Source of the DNA: Oscillospiraceae bacterium
GTDB lineage: Bacteria > Bacillota > Clostridia > Oscillospirales > Acutalibacteraceae
Assembly (NCBI GenBank): GCA_029227055.1
Contig: JAQXZE010000041.1
Span: 1 to 59,311 of the forward strand
Direction: 5' to 3'
Length of the DNA stretch: 59,311 nucleotides
Part shown: piece after piece, positions 59,209-59,311 of the stretch
Layout: the number at the start of each line of letters is the position of its first letter
Numbering within the stretch: position 1 is the first letter of the stretch
Position numbers and translations under genes: made by a program
The notes under the pieces: model-generated
Database searches by the model: none
Seen by the model: only the letters and a program-made list of their open reading frames with translations
Told to the model about the DNA's origin: nothing

Positions 59209-59311
59209 TTACTTTTTTAGTATCTGTGCCGCCTTTAAAACGGCGGTTTGGGTTTTAGCGTCCTTAATTTCGCCCGATAAAACCTTTTTTAAAACCTCGT
59301 CAAAGGTATAT
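59209..59311 (-). CDS. Nudix hydrolase C-terminus (partial)
   Basis: The last 33 codons of a leftward gene whose 5' part lies beyond the right edge. The tail YTFDEVLKKVLSGEIKDAKT and QTAVLKAAQILKK is characteristic of ADP-ribose pyrophosphatase-type Nudix proteins. It ends 27 bp before the S-component start, suggesting one transcript. The Nudix box itself is outside the window. Confidence 0.65.
   Translation of the reverse strand, partial: YTFDEVLKKVLSGEIKDAKTQTAVLKAAQILKK

Overview
The window reads as a chromosomal segment of a low-to-medium GC, Gram-positive anaerobe of the class Clostridia, most like gut Oscillospiraceae/Ruminococcaceae. The support is AGGAGG-type ribosome binding sites, T-box, tandem glycine and cobalamin riboswitches, RNase Y, ECF transporter S components, the DUF1385-prmC pair, VanY-like and LCP wall enzymes, and an N-acetylhexosamine kinase of the mucin/milk-glycan type. 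No rRNA, CRISPR array, integrase or transposase was found. There is one tRNA (Gln, anticodon CTG).

Layout. 1-6.9 kb: a TetR regulator, an asparaginase-like gene, then a T-box-controlled operon aspS::gatC (fused), a gatA homologue and gatB. This is a tRNA-dependent Asn/Gln-tRNA amidation unit in which the GatA subunit has lost its Ser-Ser-Lys catalytic residues. 7-15 kb: ABC exporter, polysaccharide deacetylase, cobalamin-riboswitch-controlled DUF4430 lipoprotein plus ECF S component, a MITE-like element, a lipase-like hydrolase, glpK, alr and a CmpB-like membrane protein. 16-22 kb: ychF, lepA, a VanY-type carboxypeptidase, a small XRE regulator with a palindromic operator, and serS. 22-25 kb: an accessory islet with phage-type ImmR/ImmA, a zinc-ribbon protein, an ArpU/sigma-region-4-like protein and a Y-family DNA polymerase behind a LexA-like box. 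25-34.6 kb: rny, trmB, an orphan mazF, and a tightly coupled operon murD - M42 peptidase - M42 peptidase - GNAT - YnbB-type lyase. 34.7-43 kb: a cluster of back-to-back hairpins, nahK, PAP2 phosphatase, malQ, an alanine/glycine symporter behind a tandem glycine riboswitch, secreted proteins, a KDPG aldolase, and tRNA-Gln with an inverted copy of its 3' end. 43-58.6 kb: one long rightward series with lipoprotein-two-component system, DUF1385, prmC, recA, recX, rimO, pgsA, cysE, cysS, two methyltransferases, an LCP protein, a small DUF6472-like protein and plsC. The end carries an ECF S component and the C-terminus of a Nudix hydrolase.

The most unusual biology is at 0.7-6.8 kb. The AspRS has the His of the RDHGG motif associated with non-discriminating enzymes and carries a complete GatC domain at its C-terminus, so charging and amidation are physically linked. 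GatB looks intact, but the GatA-like partner has Asp, Leu/Arg and Tyr where Lys, cis-Ser and the nucleophilic Ser should be. Ammonia must therefore come from elsewhere: free NH4+, another GatA, or conceivably another amidohydrolase. The asparaginase-like protein encoded next door belongs to the superfamily of archaeal GatD, though it too appears to lack the usual catalytic Lys.

Non-coding architecture is also rich: a family of paired palindromic repeats bounded by GTAGGG/CCCTAC, a 226-bp inverted-repeat element, two unrelated clusters of consecutive hairpins, and several bidirectional terminators. All functional assignments come from motif recognition by eye; none was checked by database search.
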